From: an uncultured Mucilaginibacter sp. | Lineage (GTDB): Bacteria > Bacteroidota > Bacteroidia > Sphingobacteriales > Sphingobacteriaceae | Assembly: GCA_903927645.1 (NCBI GenBank) | Contig: CAIYNX010000114.1 | Span: forward strand, 1-34,059 | Reading direction: 5' to 3' | Length of the DNA stretch: 34,059 bases | Part shown: one piece after another, positions 10,848 to 20,648 of the stretch | Numbering within the stretch: the first letter of the stretch is position 1 | Layout of the letters: every line of letters begins with the position of its first letter | Notes under the pieces: model-generated | Seen by the model: the letters and a program-made list of their open reading frames with translations, nothing else | Told to the model about the DNA's origin: nothing | Database searches by the model: none | Made by a program: the position numbers and the translations under genes

Positions 10848-11750
10848 ATGGCATTTATAGATTATTATCAAATTTTAGGCATAACAAAGGCAGCTTCCGA
10901 AAAAGATATAAAAAATGCCTATAGGAAATTAGCCCGTAAGTATCATCCCGATTTAAACCCAAATGACAAGGAAGCGAATAAAAAATTTCAACAACTAAAT
11001 GAGGCAAATGAAGTATTGAGTGACCCTGAAAAGCGTAAAAAATACGACCAGTACGGCGAAAATTGGGAACATGGTGCAGAATATGAGGCCCAAATGCGTC
11101 AACAAAATCAAAAAAGACAACAGAATAGGAATTATTCAAATCCGTTTGATGGGGCAGATGGAGTTGGAGATGAAAATTTTTCGGATTTTTTTCAATCAAT
11201 GTTTGGGCAAGGTAAAAGAACCTCGGGAGGGCGACAATCAAAATATAGAGGGCAGGATTTAAATGCTGAACTGCAACTAAATTTATCGGAAATTGCCGAA
11301 ACACATAAGCGAACCATCACTGTAAATGGAAAGAGCATCAGGTTAACTATACCGGGGGGAATAGAAAATGGACAAACAATAAAAATTACAGGTCATGGCA
11401 ATTCCGGGCAAAATGGAGGGCCTAATGGTGACTTATTTATTAAATTTAATATAATTGATGATCCACGATTTGTTCGAAATGGCAGTGATTTATTTTGCAA
11501 TGTAAAACTTGATCTTTATACAGCTATTTTAGGTGGTGAGGTAACCGTTGATACTTTAAACAGCAAAGTGAAGGTTAAAATAAAACCCGAAACTCAAAAT
11601 GGTTCCAAGGTTAAGTTAAAGGGCAAAGGCTTACCTATATATAAAAAGGAGGGTGAATTTGGCGACTTTTATATTACTTATGAGGTACAACTACCAACCA
11701 ATTTGACCGATAAACATATAGAGCTATTTACAAAATTATCAAAAATTTAG
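10848..11750 (+). CDS. cbpA: CbpA-type DnaJ-like curved DNA-binding co-chaperone
   Basis: J domain with HPD (KYHPDLNP), G/F-like linker, two C-terminal peptide-binding domains, no zinc finger. Confidence 0.88.
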   Translation: MAFIDYYQILGITKAASEKDIKNAYRKLARKYHPDLNPNDKEANKKFQQLNEANEVLSDPEKRKKYDQYGENWEHGAEYEAQMRQQNQKRQQNRNYSNPFDGADGVGDENFSDFFQSMFGQGKRTSGGRQSKYRGQDLNAELQLNLSEIAETHKRTITVNGKSIRLTIPGGIENGQTIKITGHGNSGQNGGPNGDLFIKFNIIDDPRFVRNGSDLFCNVKLDLYTAILGGEVTVDTLNSKVKVKIKPETQNGSKVKLKGKGLPIYKKEGEFGDFYITYEVQLPTNLTDKHIELFTKLSKI

Positions 11751-11818
11751 TATTTATCAAAATATCTGTTTCAACTCGTTTATTTTATTTTAGATTTTTT
11801 AAATAATAAATAATTATT

Positions 11819-12115
11819 ATGACAAAAATTAATTTAATACCCATTATGGATGTATGCAAGTTCAATGAAGTTGACTTAAACTTTATTAATGAATTACAAA
11901 ATGCCGGATTAATAGAAATTGAGAAAGTTGATACTCGAAATTATATTTCAGAATTTGATTTAATAAAGATTGAAAAAGCCATTAGGCTAAATATGGAGCT
12001 TGAAATAAATATAGCCGGAATTGAAGCTATTTATCATTTACTTGACCGTATTGAGGCAATGCAATCAGAAATAATTTATTTAAAAAATCGTCGAATTTTT
12101 GAAACAGGTAAATAA
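11819..12115 (+). CDS. CbpM-like chaperone modulator (MerR-like)
   Basis: 98 aa directly downstream of cbpA; FINELQNAGLIEIEK and LNMELEINIAGIEAIYHLLDRIEAMQSEI match the CbpM pattern. Confidence 0.7.
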   Translation: MTKINLIPIMDVCKFNEVDLNFINELQNAGLIEIEKVDTRNYISEFDLIKIEKAIRLNMELEINIAGIEAIYHLLDRIEAMQSEIIYLKNRRIFETGK

Positions 12116-12136
12116 ATATAATCGATATCAAATACA

Positions 12137-13045
12137 TTAAAATTTATAAGTAATGCCTGCACCAAAAATTTGCTTCACCTGTAACAATGAATGATAAGTA
12201 GTTATTCCATTAATTGTTTGACCTACTTTTGCATTTGGATCAGATACCAACTCTACTCCTGCATTTGCTGTAACCAATTTATTTACCTTCATAAATAAAT
12301 TGCCTGAGTAATCCATAAATACATTTTGAGGTTTTGATAAATAGTTAGAATAAAGCTTTAAAATATTTTCGAAGGATATATTTTTTGCCAAATTGATTTT
12401 GTAATAGGCATCAAATGAAGCACCAAATTCATACAAGGCATTTTCGCCAGGTTTTACTCCGAAGGCCCCTTGAGCCGCCAGTAAATCATTTTCAACAAAA
12501 GTCAATCTACCTGCCAAGGGTGAAATATTGATCCTAAAATCATCCGACTTTTTAAAGGCAAACCCCGGACCATAAGTTAAATATGCCGGTGCAAAAAGAG
12601 CAGAAATGAGTGTGCCCTTATTATTGCTATCATAGGTATTGCCGTTTGTTAACTGAGTTTGAAAGTTAGCATAAAAAGTATATATCCAGTATTTAGCAGC
12701 TTTATAACCTAATAAAGAGTTTAAAATTAATCTGTCATCATTTTTTCTCCAGCCTAAACCAGTTTGGTTGCTTAAGCCATAACCTAAAATTGTTTTATTA
12801 TCCCAACTCCAATTGGCTTTTTTATAGTCAAAGTCGTAATCAAGAATCAAATTAGCAGCAAAAGAATTTACGCCACCTGAGGCCCAATTTGTAAATGAAC
12901 TTTGACCAATTAATAAGGTATTAACTCCATGTATTTTCCAATAACGATTGGTATCCCTTTTAATTGAATCTGCGTTGGTTTTATTTTGAGAAAAACTTTT
13001 AGAACTTATGGAAAGAAATAAAAAAAGTAGTAAAATTTGCTTCAT
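12137..13045 (-). CDS. DUF3078 domain-containing protein
   Basis: Signal peptide; WKIHGVNTLLIGQSSFTNWASGGVNSFAANLILDYDFDYKKANWSWDNK, typical of Bacteroidota DUF3078 proteins. Confidence 0.85.
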   Translation of the reverse strand: MKQILLLFLFLSISSKSFSQNKTNADSIKRDTNRYWKIHGVNTLLIGQSSFTNWASGGVNSFAANLILDYDFDYKKANWSWDNKTILGYGLSNQTGLGWRKNDDRLILNSLLGYKAAKYWIYTFYANFQTQLTNGNTYDSNNKGTLISALFAPAYLTYGPGFAFKKSDDFRINISPLAGRLTFVENDLLAAQGAFGVKPGENALYEFGASFDAYYKINLAKNISFENILKLYSNYLSKPQNVFMDYSGNLFMKVNKLVTANAGVELVSDPNAKVGQTINGITTYHSLLQVKQIFGAGITYKF

Positions 13046-13097
13046 AAGGTGGATAAAATTATGTAAAGTTTCAGTATAATTTTATATTATAGTTAGT

Positions 13098-13128
13098 CAA
13101 ATATAATTATAAAATAAAAATGAACAAA
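13098..13128 (-). promoter_or_regulatory. Bacteroidota-type promoter for the DUF3078 gene
   Basis: Minus strand TTTG (13128-13125) - N19 - TATATTTG (13105-13098), 52 nt upstream of the ATG at 13045; fits the -33/-7 consensus. Confidence 0.65.
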
Positions 13129-13253
13129 AATGTTTTATCATAAAATGTTTACCTATAATTTGTTAGAGATCCATTAAAGATCATTATAACAAATAAGTTA
13201 TTGTAAATTAAGGTATTATATTCAATACTAATTGATTTTTTATTTATGAACAT

Positions 13254-14540
13254 TTAAATGGTAAAAAACATTCCTACCGCAGCAGCCCCCATCGTTATAA
13301 AAGTTATCCAAAGTAAAATATTTGTTTTCAATCCGGTTTTATAAACTCCCATAATGCTTTGCTTTGATGCTATTTGAATAATTAAAAACAGTAATGGGAC
13401 AGCTGCAATTCCATTTAAAACAGCCGCGTAAACCAAAGCTTTGACAGGGTTAATACCTAAAAAATTTAAAATTAATCCAACTAAGGTCGCTGCAATTATA
13501 ACCCCATAAAAACCAGGTGCTTTTTTAAATTTGAAATCTAAACTTGCCTCCCATCCTAATGCCTCCGAAACTGCATAGGAAGCTGAACCGGAAAGAACAG
13601 GTATTGCCAATAATCCTAAGCCAATAATTCCAACAGAAAATATTATTTTAGCCAAAAAGCCTGAATTTGGAAAGCTATTTACCAAAGGCTCTAAAGCTTT
13701 GGCAGCATCAGCAGCTGTTTTTACATCCTTCACTCCTGCATGGTTCAATACAGTAGCAGCCACTACGATAATACTCCAAGTTGCAAATTGAGAAAATAAC
13801 ATGCCAAAAGTATTATCAACACGCATTTTTTTTAATTCAAAGAGTCCTACCACCTGCTTCTTTTTAAATAATAGTTGTTTTTCATTTACTTCCTCAACCT
13901 CCTGAGAAGCTTCCCAGAAAAACATATAAGGAGATATAGTAGTTCCTAAAATACCTGTAATAATAAAAAAGAAGGCAAATGAAAGTTCAAAATGCGGTAT
14001 TATTGTTGCCTTTAAAATGGTAAACCAAGGTTGTTTAACCATAAATAAGGTTAAAGGATAGGCCAACAAAATCATAGCCAACCACTTTAATATTTTTGAA
14101 TATACTTTATATCTGGTAAATACTTCCAATAATAAAATGATAGTTGTAAACAATAAGGTGAGTAAAATAAATGGTATCGGCACTAATAATTGTGCAGCTG
14201 CAGCCATGGCACCAAGATCGGCACCAATATTAATGATGTTGGCGATTAATACGATACCAACAACCAAGTATAAAATTGTCTTATTGTAATTTTCCTTTAT
14301 TATGGCAGTTATTCCTTTCCCGGTTACCAGTCCAATACGTGCACAAGCCTCTTGAACAGCAATCATTAATGGAAGTGTCCAAAATGCAATCCATAATTGA
14401 CCATAACCAAACTGGGCACCGGTTTGCGAATAGGTTGCAATTCCAGAAGGGTCATCATCAGCTGCACCGGTTACCAAACCTGGTCCTAGCTTAGCCCAAA
14501 AACTTTTCATTTTAATAATTATTTTTGAACTTGATTTCAT
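13254..14540 (-). CDS. Nramp family divalent metal ion transporter (divergent clade)
   Basis: 428 aa polytopic; GPGLVTGAADDDPSGIATYSQTGAQFGYG TM1 region and TTISPYMFFWEASQEVEE TM6 region. Confidence 0.87.
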   Translation of the reverse strand: MKSSSKIIIKMKSFWAKLGPGLVTGAADDDPSGIATYSQTGAQFGYGQLWIAFWTLPLMIAVQEACARIGLVTGKGITAIIKENYNKTILYLVVGIVLIANIINIGADLGAMAAAAQLLVPIPFILLTLLFTTIILLLEVFTRYKVYSKILKWLAMILLAYPLTLFMVKQPWFTILKATIIPHFELSFAFFFIITGILGTTISPYMFFWEASQEVEEVNEKQLLFKKKQVVGLFELKKMRVDNTFGMLFSQFATWSIIVVAATVLNHAGVKDVKTAADAAKALEPLVNSFPNSGFLAKIIFSVGIIGLGLLAIPVLSGSASYAVSEALGWEASLDFKFKKAPGFYGVIIAATLVGLILNFLGINPVKALVYAAVLNGIAAVPLLFLIIQIASKQSIMGVYKTGLKTNILLWITFITMGAAAVGMFFTI

Positions 14541-14747
14541 GCTTACAAAATAAATATTTAAGTATCCGATTTAGAACCTCAATTAAAATACTTATTGCAT
14601 ATAAAAGGTTTTAAATTTTGATGATTTTAGCTAGATAAAATTTCGATTTGTATATAAAATACCGAAATTAACCAATAATTATGGCTAAGTACTTTTTGAT
14701 TTTATATTTTGTAAGTGAAATAATTATAGGATTAGGCTAATATAGCC

Positions 14748-15383
14748 TTATTTTAAATTTATAAAATAATTGGTTAATTCGGTAAAACCACTAAATTCTA
14801 AATCATAATTGATGGTTGTGCCATATCCATATTTTACAAAAACAAATGGTATACCTGCTTTGGCACTTTGTTCGCTATCACCAGCAGTATCACCAATATA
14901 AACTGGGTTTCTTAGGTTATGTTTTTTTATTAACAAGTCTATATTATGATGCTTGGGCATATTGTTTACACCATAAGCCAATTCATCGGTTATTAAATCA
15001 TCTATTCCAGCCCAATCAATAAAGATTCGTATTATTCCCTTACCGCAGTTACTTAAAATAAATAGTTTATAGTAATTAGATAACTCTTTTAGACCTTCAA
15101 TAACCCCATTATACATTATCCCACCATATTTTGGTATTATTTCTCTTCTTATCTCATTTACCTTATTATATAATTCGGCACGTTCCGTTTCATCGAATTC
15201 GGGTAATATTGCTGCCATCACTTTACTGCCCTCCCAGCCTATTCTTTTAACCAATTCATCACGTGTCATAACCCTATTTATATTCAATCTATTAAACAAA
15301 ATATTCCACGACAAAACATAAGTATCTGCCGCATCCCAAAGAGTTCCATCCATGTCGAAAATAAGGCTGTCTGGTTTTTGCAT
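14748..15383 (-). CDS. HAD family hydrolase (phosphoglycolate-phosphatase-like)
   Basis: FDMDGTLWDA motif I, ILSNCG motif II, YIGDTAGDSEQSAKAGIPFVFVKYGYG motif IV. Confidence 0.9.
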   Translation of the reverse strand: MQKPDSLIFDMDGTLWDAADTYVLSWNILFNRLNINRVMTRDELVKRIGWEGSKVMAAILPEFDETERAELYNKVNEIRREIIPKYGGIMYNGVIEGLKELSNYYKLFILSNCGKGIIRIFIDWAGIDDLITDELAYGVNNMPKHHNIDLLIKKHNLRNPVYIGDTAGDSEQSAKAGIPFVFVKYGYGTTINYDLEFSGFTELTNYFINLK

Positions 15384-15406
15384 TAATTTTTATATTTAAA
15401 GGTAAT

Positions 15407-15871
15407 TTATGTGTTGATGTCAAACTTATAAGAATAATATCCATCAATTAAACTTAATTTTATAAAGCCAATAGCTTCATATAAACTTTGAGCAGTATAA
15501 TTGTCTTCGGCGGTTTCTAACTTTACATAAGTAGCATTTTCAGATTTTGCGAATGCTATAGCTTTTCTTAATAGTGCTTCACCTATTCCTTGTTTTCTAA
15601 AGGAGGAATCTACATAAAGATCATTCAATAATCAATTTTTTGAGGCGCTTACTGATGAAAATATAGGATATAATTGAGTAAAACCAATTGGCTCATCCAG
15701 GCTATTTTGGGCTATAAAAATAACTGATTCATTTTTTAAAACACGATTCATAATAAAGTCAGCAGCCAGAACCAAATTTGAAGGTTGTTTATAGAATATG
15801 CGATATTGATCAAAAAGATGAATGACAAGGTTATAGTTGGAAGCGTCAATTTTAATTGTTTTTATTTGCAT
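15407..15871 (-). pseudogene. GNAT family N-acetyltransferase interrupted by one in-frame TGA
   Basis: ORFs 15632-15871 and 15407-15628 are in the same frame; TCA AAA AAT TGA TTA TTG AAT GAT CTT TAT reads SKN*LLNDLYVDSSFRKQGIGEALL, where GNATs usually have an aromatic or hydrophobic residue. Confidence 0.85.
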
Positions 15872-15927
15872 TGGTAAAAATTTGATTATTTGAAAAATAA
15901 AATCGAGATAATATCTAAAATTTTATA

Positions 15928-17133
15928 TTAGGAATCCCTTTTTAAGTCTTTATCAAAATTCTCCATTACTAAAACAGCGGCCCCAATAAGCTCAGCTTCA
16001 AAACCTAAATCTGAAATCAGCAATTCAGTACCTTTAGCAAGCCTCGGGATACAATATTTATGAAGTGCCTGCTGTATGGGGGCAAGTAATAATTTGCCAA
16101 CCTTAGCTCCCCTACCACTTAAAACTATTGTTTGAGGGTTCATTATATGTATTAAGATGGCTATTGCTTTGCCAATTTTAATACCTGCATCGGTAAAAAG
16201 TTCAATTGCAAACCTATCACCCTTTAATGCCTCTTCCATAATGGCATCACCTATTTGCTTTGAGTTCTCAATATCAATTTGTTTTAAGTTTGTAACGCGT
16301 CCTTGCCTTATCCCTTCTATTGCTTTGTTTGACACAACCAACATAGAAGCCTCCGCCTCTAAACAGCCTTGTTTACCGCAAGCGCATAATAACCCATTTT
16401 CCGACAAAGGAATATGGCTAAATTCACCAGCAAAACCATTTTTTCCCCTAAAAATTTCACCATTAACAATCATACCAAGACCAATACCCCATCCCAAATT
16501 AATAACCATTACTTCCTTTTGAAACTTAGCTACTCCAAATTTTTGTTCGGCAAGGGCTATTAAACTTGAATCATTATCCAGATAAACATCTAAACCAGTT
16601 TCATCAGTTATATATTGGGTTAGTGTTTTAAGACCAGGATCCAAATAGGTATAATTAACACCTTTTACAGGATTTATAAATCCAGGCATACCAATACCTA
16701 TACCAGCAATTTTATCTTTGCTAACCGGCGAATTGTTAATGTAATGATTAATTTGAGATATCAATAAATCCAAAGCATTTACGCTTTCAGAGAGGTTCAG
16801 ATCAAACATCCATAAATCAATAACCGGATGATTTTGTAAATCAACCAACTGTATACGAGTTGAGAGTTGATCCATGGCTACCGCCAAAATATACATTGCC
16901 TTGGCATTTATTGCATACAATAAAGGGCGCCGGCCACCGCTTGATTGGGCATAACCTTGTTCTATAACAAAACCTTCTTCAATCAATTCGTTGATTGCTT
17001 TTGACATGGAGGGAAAGCTTTTATTAAATAATTCGCATAAATCAGCACACGACTTTGCCTTATCAAAATAAAGGCTTTTGATAATCATATTTTTTAATTG
17101 ATTGCTTTTAATGCTTTTGAGTTTTACTTCCAT
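15928..17133 (-). CDS. ROK family transcriptional regulator (NagC/XylR-like)
   Basis: N-terminal wHTH (SCADLCELFNKSFPSMSKAINELIEEGFV) plus ROK domain with zinc motif GLLCACGKQGCLEAEAS. Confidence 0.92.
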   Translation of the reverse strand: MEVKLKSIKSNQLKNMIIKSLYFDKAKSCADLCELFNKSFPSMSKAINELIEEGFVIEQGYAQSSGGRRPLLYAINAKAMYILAVAMDQLSTRIQLVDLQNHPVIDLWMFDLNLSESVNALDLLISQINHYINNSPVSKDKIAGIGIGMPGFINPVKGVNYTYLDPGLKTLTQYITDETGLDVYLDNDSSLIALAEQKFGVAKFQKEVMVINLGWGIGLGMIVNGEIFRGKNGFAGEFSHIPLSENGLLCACGKQGCLEAEASMLVVSNKAIEGIRQGRVTNLKQIDIENSKQIGDAIMEEALKGDRFAIELFTDAGIKIGKAIAILIHIMNPQTIVLSGRGAKVGKLLLAPIQQALHKYCIPRLAKGTELLISDLGFEAELIGAAVLVMENFDKDLKRDS

Positions 17134-17172
17134 CTAATTATAAAAATCGCGATGCATTGCTTTTATGAGTGC

Positions 17173-17213
17173 AATACTATTTTTTAACTTTATAAAAGTA
17201 AAAATAAAGTATT
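17173..17213 (-). promoter_or_regulatory. 41-bp dyad, candidate autoregulatory operator of the ROK regulator
   Basis: AATACTATTTTTTAACTTT (17173-17191) / AAAGTAAAAATAAAGTATT (17195-17213); 16 of 19 positions complementary around ATA, 40 bp upstream of the ROK regulator start. Confidence 0.5.
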
Positions 17214-17283
17214 GAAAATCAAGCTAAGGTATAAGTTTGGATTTGGAAGTGTTTTGAAAGGTATACAACCTACTATAAAATAA

Positions 17284-17310
17284 AAAACGCCCTTAACTTA
17301 AGGGCGTTTT
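17284..17310 (-). terminator. Rho-independent terminator after yceI-like gene
   Basis: AAAACGCCCTTAA-C-TTAAGGGCGTTTT perfect dyad just 3' of the minus-strand YceI stop (17333). Confidence 0.88.
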
Positions 17311-17332
17311 GTTTATCAAAGAATAAAAATAA

Positions 17333-17908
17333 TTATTTAGCAATACCAAATTCTCCGTTTGCTTTTACAGTTACTTCATCACTAACAATTGATGAACCGA
17401 AGCTAGAACCCATGTTAAAATCTGAACGTTTAATAACGCCAGTTACTTGAAAACCTGCATCACTTGCTTTACTCATTGGGTTAGTTATTGTACCACGGTA
17501 CCATAAATCAAAAACAACCGGTTTGGTTACACCGTGTAAAGTTAAATTACCAGCTAATTTATAATGATTAGGTGAAGATGGTGTTAATCCTGTACTGGTA
17601 AAAGTAAGTGTTGGGAATTTTGCTACATCAAAAAAAGCATCAGATTTTATATGATTATCGCGTGGATCAATTCCTGTGTTAACAGATGATGAATTGGCAG
17701 TAAGGGTAAACTGAGCATCGCTAAAATCAGGTTTTGAAGCTACTATGGTTGCAGAAAAGTCTTTAAATTCACCATCAACGTCAGATACCATTAAGTGTGT
17801 AACTGTAAATTGTAATTTAGAATGCATTCTATCTGCTTTCCAAGTAGTTTGCGCAAACGCTACAGTGTTAAAAAGGGCCACTGCAACCAAAATAAGTGTT
17901 TTTTTCAT
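17333..17908 (-). CDS. YceI family protein (secreted)
   Basis: Signal peptide; TTWKADRMHSKLQFTVTHLMVSDVDGEFKDF and LTLHGVTKPVVFDL motifs. Confidence 0.95.
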   Translation of the reverse strand: MKKTLILVAVALFNTVAFAQTTWKADRMHSKLQFTVTHLMVSDVDGEFKDFSATIVASKPDFSDAQFTLTANSSSVNTGIDPRDNHIKSDAFFDVAKFPTLTFTSTGLTPSSPNHYKLAGNLTLHGVTKPVVFDLWYRGTITNPMSKASDAGFQVTGVIKRSDFNMGSSFGSSIVSDEVTVKANGEFGIAK

Positions 17909-17949
17909 GATTGTCTTTTTATGTTTTTAATGTCTATTAATTACATCAA

Positions 17950-17957
17950 CAAAGTTA
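17950..17957 (-). promoter_or_regulatory. Candidate -7 element (TAACTTTG) for yceI-like gene
   Basis: TAnnTTTG on the minus strand 41 nt upstream of the ATG; -33 element not evident. Confidence 0.35.
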
Positions 17958-18027
17958 CAATTTAAGTTTATAATAGAATAAATTATTTGTTTAAACATCT
18001 ATTTTTACAGAAGTGTGAATTAACTCC

Positions 18028-18426
18028 TTATTTCTGTAACGATAAACTCTTTAAAACCAACAAAGCCCTATCAGCATCTTGGTAAGGTACAAAAATATGG
18101 TCATGGTAATACGCAGCTATTACATTACAACTTATCCCCTCGCTAGAAAGTGCATTTGAGAAGGCTGCGGTGAAACCAATAGCTGCTAATGATGAATGAA
18201 CTTTAAGCGTGATCCAAGCAGCAATGTAAGTATATTTTAGATTTAAATTTTCAGCTTCTTCCCTTTTTAATATAAGTGTAATACCGTCACTTTCTTTAAA
18301 AAATCCCTGTACTGTTAAGGGATTAAATGAATAATGATGAGGTACCGTACAAAAAACAAATTCGCCTTCTTTTAATTCAGGTTCCATCTGTTTAAGGAGT
18401 TCATTAATATTTATTTGTCCATTCAT
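18028..18426 (-). CDS. ACT domain-containing protein
   Basis: 132 aa; EGEFVFCTVPH, AAWITLKVHSSLAAIGFTAAFSNALSSEGISCNVIAAYYHDHIFVPYQDADRALLVLKSL typical of ACT-domain family proteins. Confidence 0.82.
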   Translation of the reverse strand: MNGQININELLKQMEPELKEGEFVFCTVPHHYSFNPLTVQGFFKESDGITLILKREEAENLNLKYTYIAAWITLKVHSSLAAIGFTAAFSNALSSEGISCNVIAAYYHDHIFVPYQDADRALLVLKSLSLQK

Positions 18427-18441
18427 AACTAATAAATAAAA

Positions 18442-18472
18442 AAGTCCTTTCCGAACAAACGGAAAGGACTTT
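18442..18472 (-). terminator. Rho-independent terminator after rpsA
   Basis: AAGTCCTTTCCG-AACAAA-CGGAAAGGACTT, followed on the minus strand by TTTTTTATTTATT; 3' of the rpsA stop at 18493. Confidence 0.88.
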
Positions 18473-18492
18473 GAATAAATATTTATAAAACC

Positions 18493-20454
18493 TTATACTT
18501 CTTCTTCAGTAGCAGGTTTTTTGGTTGCTTTACGGGCTTTGCTTTCTGCACCTTCCATTTGCTCTTTCAATTGTGCAAGAACGCTCAAATCACCTAAAGT
18601 TGATTTTTCAACAGATTCTTTCACCTTTTTCACCGCATTGTTAGCAGCTTTGGCTTCTTTTTTACGGGTTTCAAATTCTTGCACCCTTGCTTCCGCTCTT
18701 GCTTCTTCCCAAATACGTGAATGCGAAATAACAATGCGTTTATTTTCTTTGTTAAATTCAATTATTTTGAATTCAACTGCATCGTCAGCTTTCAAAGTTT
18801 TTCCGTCTTCTCTTACCAAATGTTTGGTTGGGGCAAAACCTTCAACACCATATGGTAGAGCAACAATTGCACCTTTTTCAGTTACTTTTAGTACAGTACC
18901 TTCATGTATTGAATCAATAGTGAAGATTGTTTCAAAGGTATCCCAAGGGTTTTCTTCTAATTGTTTATGACCTAAACTTAATTTGCGGTTTTCAACATCA
19001 AGTTCTAAAACAACCACGTTTAATTTTTCACCAACTTTGGTAAATTCATTAGGGTGGTTAACTTTTTTAGACCATGAAAGATCAGAAATATGTATCAAAC
19101 CATCAATTCCGTCTTCTAACTCAACAAACACACCAAAATTGGTCATGTTTTTAACCGACGCTATATGTTGAGTACCTACGGCATATCGAGTAGAAGCATT
19201 TTGCCAAGGATCAGGAGTTAATTGTTTAATGCCTAATGACATTTTACGCTCGTCGCGATCAAGGGTTAAAACTTGAGCTTCAACTTCATCCCCAACTTTA
19301 AGGAATTCCTGTGGGTTACGTAAGTTTTGAGACCATGACATTTCTGAAACGTGTATCAAACCTTCTACGCCAGGTATAATTTCAAGGAATGCACCGTAAT
19401 CTGCCACGGTAACAATTTTACCTTGAACCTTTGAACCAACAATGATAGTATCATCAAGGCTCTGCCATGGGTGCGAAGTTAATTGTTTTAAGCCTAAAGC
19501 TATACGTTTTTTCTCATCATCAAAATCAAGAACAACAACGTTTATTTTCTGATCTAATGATAATACTTCACGCGGGTGTTCAATGCGTCCCCATGATATA
19601 TCGGTTATGTGCAATAACCCGTCAACACCACCTAGGTCAATAAATACACCGAAATCGGTAATGTTTTTAACAGTTCCTTCTAATACTTGACCTTTTTCAA
19701 GACGGGCAACAATTTCAGTTTTTTGATTTTCTAAATCGTCTTCAATCAATACCTTATGCGATACAACCACGTTTTTAAATTCGTGATTTATCTTAACAAC
19801 TTTAAATTCCATTGTTTTGCCCACATAAACGTCATAATCCCTAATAGGTTTAATGTCGATTTGTGAACCTGGTAAAAAGGCTTCTACGCCCATTATATCT
19901 ACAATCAAACCACCCTTTGTTCTGCTTTTTACAAAACCGGTGATGATTTCATCATTATCTAATGCAGAATTGATACGCTCCCATGATTGTTGAGTTTTGG
20001 CACGTTTACGAGAAAGTACTAATTGTCCATTAGCATCTTCTTGTGATTCAACGAATACTTCAACGGTATCACCAATTTTCAAATCAGGTGTATCACGGAA
20101 TTCAGACACTGATACTAAACCATCCGATTTAAAACCGATGTTTAAAACAACGTCTTTTGAGTTTACGTTTACAACTGTTCCGGTAATGATTTCACCTTTG
20201 GTAATAGAGCTAAAAGTACCATCGTACAATTTCTCCATTTTTTCACGGTCAGAATCAGTATAATTACCGAATTTTTTTTCATCAGCGTCCCAATCAAAAT
20301 CTGGTTGTGAGGCTGTGATTTTTGATTTGATCTCTTCGATAGAGATTGAATCAGCTTCTGATTCAATAGTTTCTTTTTCTTGGGTTGCTGTAATTACATC
20401 TAATTCAGCTTCCTTAGCTTTAAGTTCTTTTTCTGCTTCCTGTTTTTTTGCCAT
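18493..20454 (-). CDS. rpsA: 30S ribosomal protein S1
   Basis: Multiple S1/OB repeats (GTVKNITDFGVFIDLGGVDGLLHITDISWGRIEHP and similar). Start placed at ATG 20454 (MAKKQEAEKEL) rather than the TTG at 20499, which falls inside a promoter -7 box. Confidence 0.95.
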   Translation of the reverse strand: MAKKQEAEKELKAKEAELDVITATQEKETIESEADSISIEEIKSKITASQPDFDWDADEKKFGNYTDSDREKMEKLYDGTFSSITKGEIITGTVVNVNSKDVVLNIGFKSDGLVSVSEFRDTPDLKIGDTVEVFVESQEDANGQLVLSRKRAKTQQSWERINSALDNDEIITGFVKSRTKGGLIVDIMGVEAFLPGSQIDIKPIRDYDVYVGKTMEFKVVKINHEFKNVVVSHKVLIEDDLENQKTEIVARLEKGQVLEGTVKNITDFGVFIDLGGVDGLLHITDISWGRIEHPREVLSLDQKINVVVLDFDDEKKRIALGLKQLTSHPWQSLDDTIIVGSKVQGKIVTVADYGAFLEIIPGVEGLIHVSEMSWSQNLRNPQEFLKVGDEVEAQVLTLDRDERKMSLGIKQLTPDPWQNASTRYAVGTQHIASVKNMTNFGVFVELEDGIDGLIHISDLSWSKKVNHPNEFTKVGEKLNVVVLELDVENRKLSLGHKQLEENPWDTFETIFTIDSIHEGTVLKVTEKGAIVALPYGVEGFAPTKHLVREDGKTLKADDAVEFKIIEFNKENKRIVISHSRIWEEARAEARVQEFETRKKEAKAANNAVKKVKESVEKSTLGDLSVLAQLKEQMEGAESKARKATKKPATEEEV

Positions 20455-20496
20455 TAAATAAATTTTCTCCTTTTCCCAATTTGTTAATTGGGATTG

Positions 20497-20525
20497 CAAA
20501 GGTAGGTATATAATTTTAATCCAAA
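20497..20525 (-). promoter_or_regulatory. Bacteroidota-type promoter for rpsA
   Basis: Minus strand TTTG (20525-20522) - N17 - TACCTTTG (20504-20497). Confidence 0.65.
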
Positions 20526-20648
20526 AAAATTAATTTACTGTTAATTGCTGATTTTTAGGAGATTTATTGATTATTTGTCCAGAATTCTTGTTTTAAAAGG
20601 TTGATGAATTTTAAAATATAAGAAAATATTTAAAAATTACAGATAAAA

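Noticed and set aside
10855-11304. 149-aa minus-strand ORF antisense to cbpA
   Set aside because: Antisense to a clear J-domain protein; no recognisable motifs.
16157-16522. 121-aa plus-strand ORF inside the ROK regulator
   Set aside because: Shadow ORF of a well-supported gene on the opposite strand.
18521-18970. 149-aa plus-strand ORF antisense to rpsA
   Set aside because: Lies wholly within the strongly conserved S1 coding frame; low-complexity Ser/Thr/Leu-rich translation typical of a shadow ORF.
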